Source of the DNA: Amblyornis subalaris
Taxonomy: Eukaryota > Chordata > Aves > Passeriformes > Ptilonorhynchidae
Assembly: GCA_018881555.1 (NCBI GenBank)
Contig: JACAXG010000028.1
Coordinates: 380,156-444,155 of the forward strand
Direction of reading: 5' to 3'
DNA: 64,000 bases
Made by a program: the position numbers and the translations under genes. Positions 60,589 to 64,000 of the stretch are shown piece by piece. Under the pieces are notes generated by a model. It ran no database searches and had not been told where the DNA came from. It saw only the letters and a program-made list of their open reading frames with translations. Position 1 is the first letter of the stretch. Each line of letters begins with the position of its first letter.

Positions 60589-63500
60589 AGGCGCTGAGGG
60601 CGATGCAGGGGCCACGGGCAGTGACTCACCACGTTCTCTCCCCAGAGCTGAGTTCCTTGCACTGGCTGGCATTGTGCCTCTGTTGTCTAGGCAAAGGTTT
60701 CCATGACACTAAATAAAGTGAAATATGATTTTGCACAGCTGGATTCTGTCTTAGATGCAGGTTAGGGACAAGAAATGCACATCCAGCAGAGAGCTGTAGG
60801 TAGCAAATTATAAGGGCTGTGATCTGTGATGGCAACAAGCAGAAAAATACCAATTTTTGGACTTATTCAGCTGGCTCCCAACCAGATGTTTACTTCCAAA
60901 GCTGTGTCTTGTTTGTTGGACTTGCATAATCAGTTCATGGCATGAGGACGGAAAGTGTTCAAGCCATGTCATAGAATAAATGAGTAGCTGGAGGGGATGT
61001 GTATCTGGGCCTGGGTTCCCACACAGGGAGCTCACATCATGCCTGGGATCAGCCAGGTGCTGAGCCACCAGCCCAGCTGGGTACTGGGGGCACCTGCAGA
61101 TCTCTCTGCTGGGCAGGTGCATCTCCCTGCAGTGGGCTTCAACACTGCAGCTGNTGCAAGGGTTTATTTAAATACCTTTGAGATGCAGCATCTGATGGGA
61201 TCATCTCTGTGAAGCTTGGAGAGAAGCTTTACACATCTTATTTTAAGAGATTTAATGGAATGTTACGGGATGTCAAGTATACTATGTTAATTGGTGTTAA
61301 TTGGGAAGTTGTCTGAGTTCTGGAGACTCAATTAGAAGGAATTAAAATCCATTCTCATTTATTCCTGCATACAAAATACGTACTGCTTTTCCACTCCTCT
61401 CTTCCCTTCAGAAGCCAATAGCATGTCCAGGCCCAGGGTGCCCCCACTTGCTAGGGCAACTGGAAAATCAGAAAGTGCCCCCACTTTCTAGGGAGAAATT
61501 GGTGAGCAAGACCAGACTGGGAGGGAAAATCAGAAGAGAGCTCCATTGCCTCCACAGGGAGGCAACTGGAAAAGAGCCTTCTGTGGTCACAGCTCAACCA
61601 GTTTGCAACAGATGGGGAATTAAGAGCAGCTTCAGGTGCCTGCCAGGCAGGGATGTGCTCGACCACAGATGAGGGGTGGTGGGGAGGCAGAAAAGGCCAT
61701 GTGGGGTACATGGCAAGGGACAGACAGGGCTGTGACCACAGGGCAGAAGGAATGGGAGGCTTGGCTGCCTGGGAGCAGGTGGATTGAGGGTGAGCAGGGC
61801 CCTCAACCCCCCCCTTCCCACACTTGCAGACAAATACACAGAGCTTGCAGAATGATAATGTAAAAGTGAAGAAATAAATATACACCAGGAGGAGGTAGGG
61901 AATGGGAATGCCTGGCCAAGGGGCTGCCGGCCCCTGCCCGCCCAGCACTCACAGTGGCTCTGCAAATTAGCCATGAAATTGGGACCTGATGGGAGCTTTG
62001 AAATCAGGAGTTTAGGGAGAGTTTGTAAGGTGTTTAAAAGGCAGAAGCAACACAAAGCCTCAATTTTAATTATTGCAGTTTTAATCAGTGGAATAGTTTT
62101 TTATAGCCTGAATGGTGAAGTAATTGGAAGAGAGAACGGAGTGTGCTTGTGGTGTAAATTACAAAGTGGGGAGAGGAGCAGGCCAGCCCAAAGAGGCTCT
62201 AGGCCCTGGGCTCTGGGGAGGGAAGGGGGNGTGCAGGAGCGAGGAGGAGGCTGGGGTTGCAATGGAGACAGTGAACTGGTGCTGGCCAGTTGCTGGGGTG
62301 ATGGGTGGGCATTTGCCCCCCACCTTCTTTTCAGGGAGGTCTGCCAGCTCTGCCACTTGGCATGGGCAGCTCTGCCTGCTGCTGTCCTTGGAGGCTGGTG
62401 GCACGTGCACCTCTCCCATGGGCGGTGGGTGCTGGCAGGGTGCAGGACACTGCGCCTGTTCCTCCCTGCAGGACTTGTGCAATGGGCACAGTGCACTGCA
62501 GGGCCCAGTTACCCCTGGGCTGCCGCATGGGTGGAAACTGGCTGGACAAGGGTTGTTCACATTCCCCTAGGGCAGGCAGATCACATCCCTCCTGGCACAG
62601 GTGGATGGCATCCCTGTGGGGTAGAACTGCTGCCCTTCCTAGGTGATGCTGAGCTGTCCCACACCATCCCAGCTGGGAGGGGGAGAGCCAGGAGCTGGGA
62701 GTGTCTGTGTCCAGCGCCAGGGTGCGGGCAGAGGGCTGACAGGGGGAGCTCTGGCTGCGGCGGGGGGAGCAGCCTGCTGGGATGAGTAATGTAGAGGTCA
62801 TTTGATAGCAAGGAAGGGATGTTCCTGCTTTCAGTCATGTTTAGGTAATTGGAAGTAAATAACTCCTTTCATCCTGAAACCGGATGACTTCATACACGAG
62901 GTAAATGGAAGAAACAAAATCCCGATTTTCGTTCGCGTTCCTCGCACGTAGTAAAAATGAACCTTCGTCTGCAGCAATTCTGAGCTAATGAAAAACGAAT
63001 GAGGTTTTAAATCAAGCCCAAACGCAGAGTTCTGCTGCCAGAGCCACGCGGGGCTGCTGTAGGACAGCCTCCATTTCCAAGGCTTCTTGCAGAATCCTGA
63101 ATAATTTTATTAGGTTTTGGGCAAGGCTGTTGCCAAAATATTCATTACTGCACCCAGCAAACAGTGGGAGACACAGGGGTGTCTGTGGGGCTGATGCCAC
63201 AGGCAGTCCTGTCTTTCTCTTCTCTCCCTGAAGTTCCAAAGGGCTGAGGTTTATTTAGTGCTGTCTGTACATCACTCATATGATGCAGACTGACCAGCCC
63301 TGCCTGATCACTTCTCCTGGAAGGGTCCCTCCTGCACGGCCTTAAATCATGTCTGAACACGACATAATTCTCCCATGTGCCTTGTGACTTCTATGTATTT
63401 GATCAGTTCAGATTCCATAAAAATGTAAATAATCAAAGCCCTTCTGCTGTTATTTATAATGCCTCACTCTGGGCTGTAATTTATGAATTAATTTCAGCTG

Positions 63501-64000
63501 CAAGTTTCTGGAGGGAGGAGAAAAAAAGATGAATAATCGGATATGTGGCTGCCACTAAAAGCCATGGCTGCCAGTGTCTCCTCCACCACACACCCCCCAA
63601 ACCCTGCAGACCTGACTGTGGCACCCAGGGGAGCAGGGGCTGATCCCTGCCCTGGCATCTGCCATTGGGGTGGCCACAGTGGGTCCTACGAGTGCTGGGA
63701 GGGTCCAGGGCAAGCTGCTGCCAGCTGGGATGACCCACTTGGCCCTGGCTGCTACCAGGCACTGTCTCTGGCAGTGGGTGCTCCTGTGCTGGGAGGCCCG
63801 AGGGAGCAGGCAGCACCCACCAGGTGTTCTTGGGGCATCAGCACAGCACAGAACAGCATGGGTTTGTGGCAGAGAATCCACTCCTTAGCACTTATCTCTG
63901 GTGTGTCATACAACTTGCCAGCTCGTAGATTGACACTCGTGATGGTCTTTAGAGCCAATGATCCACTCAGCAGAGCGCTGGCAGAGGCAGCTGGTGTGGG
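60589..64000. other. Intergenic segment, no gene seen
   Basis: AT-rich normal-complexity blocks lie at 61160-61380, 61960-62130, 62800-63010 and 63360-63540. A 270-codon plus frame (61973-62785) starts in one of these and runs through GC-rich DNA; it has no signal peptide, domain or repeat I recognise and includes an N, so I leave it uncalled. Confidence 0.5.
61439..61493. repeat. 19-bp direct repeat, 36-bp period
   Basis: GTGCCCCCACTTGCTAGGG (61439-61457) and GTGCCCCCACTTTCTAGGG (61475-61493) differ at one base. Confidence 0.85.

Noticed and set aside
61973..62785. A 270-codon plus-strand frame beginning MKLGPDGSF
   Set aside because: It runs from AT-rich into GC-rich DNA, contains an N, overlaps three minus-strand frames and resembles no family. 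No splice or promoter support.

Overview
The window is vertebrate nuclear DNA, almost certainly from a bird. It contains three pieces of CR1 LINE with the avian hallmarks: octamer tails of the ATTCTATG type, preferential survival of 3' ends, and one block of ORF2 linker. It also contains a GC-rich microchromosome-like isochore, very short interspersed repeats and one recognisable gene exon. Single N's are scattered through it, and one 155-base gap falls inside a minisatellite. Species cannot be read from the sequence; a neoavian or passerine source is only a guess.

Layout. The only confident protein-coding sequence is exon 1 of HS3ST4 (heparan sulfate glucosamine 3-O-sulfotransferase 4) on the minus strand, at 22494-23143. 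It encodes the cytoplasmic tail, the single membrane anchor, a Pro/Ala/Ser-rich stem and the first part of the sulfotransferase domain, through the PAPS-binding loop and the catalytic-residue segment. It ends at a clean GT donor in phase 2. Exon 2, which carries the rest of the enzyme, is not present. Bases 1-22493 are therefore the start of a very large intron 1, and the remaining exon lies left of base 1. The gene sits in a CpG island (about 22250-23700) that serves as its promoter.

Everything to the right of about 23700 reads as 5' intergenic DNA with no recognisable gene. It holds a CR1 copy missing its reverse transcriptase (24963-25720), a 28-bp minisatellite interrupted by the gap (26102-26447), smaller tandem repeats (30561-30680, 50415-50466, 60473-60588), a second CR1 3' end (55884-56212) and several CpG-rich clusters that no gene explains. 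The best of these (about 55240-55575) has a YY1-type AAAATGGCGGC element, a strong CTCF-like motif and a six-copy 15-bp repeat, and looks like an orphan promoter. Others are at 39145-39415, 39885-40170 and, inside the HS3ST4 intron, 8495-8900. Between GC-rich stretches lie AT-rich islands of ordinary complexity that resemble conserved non-coding elements of a neural-gene desert; that resemblance is an inference.

The many open frames of 60-270 codons elsewhere have no recognisable domains, overlap one another on both strands and follow from GC-rich, stop-poor composition. I did not call them as genes. I found no tRNA, rRNA, CRISPR array, endogenous retrovirus or new multi-gene system.
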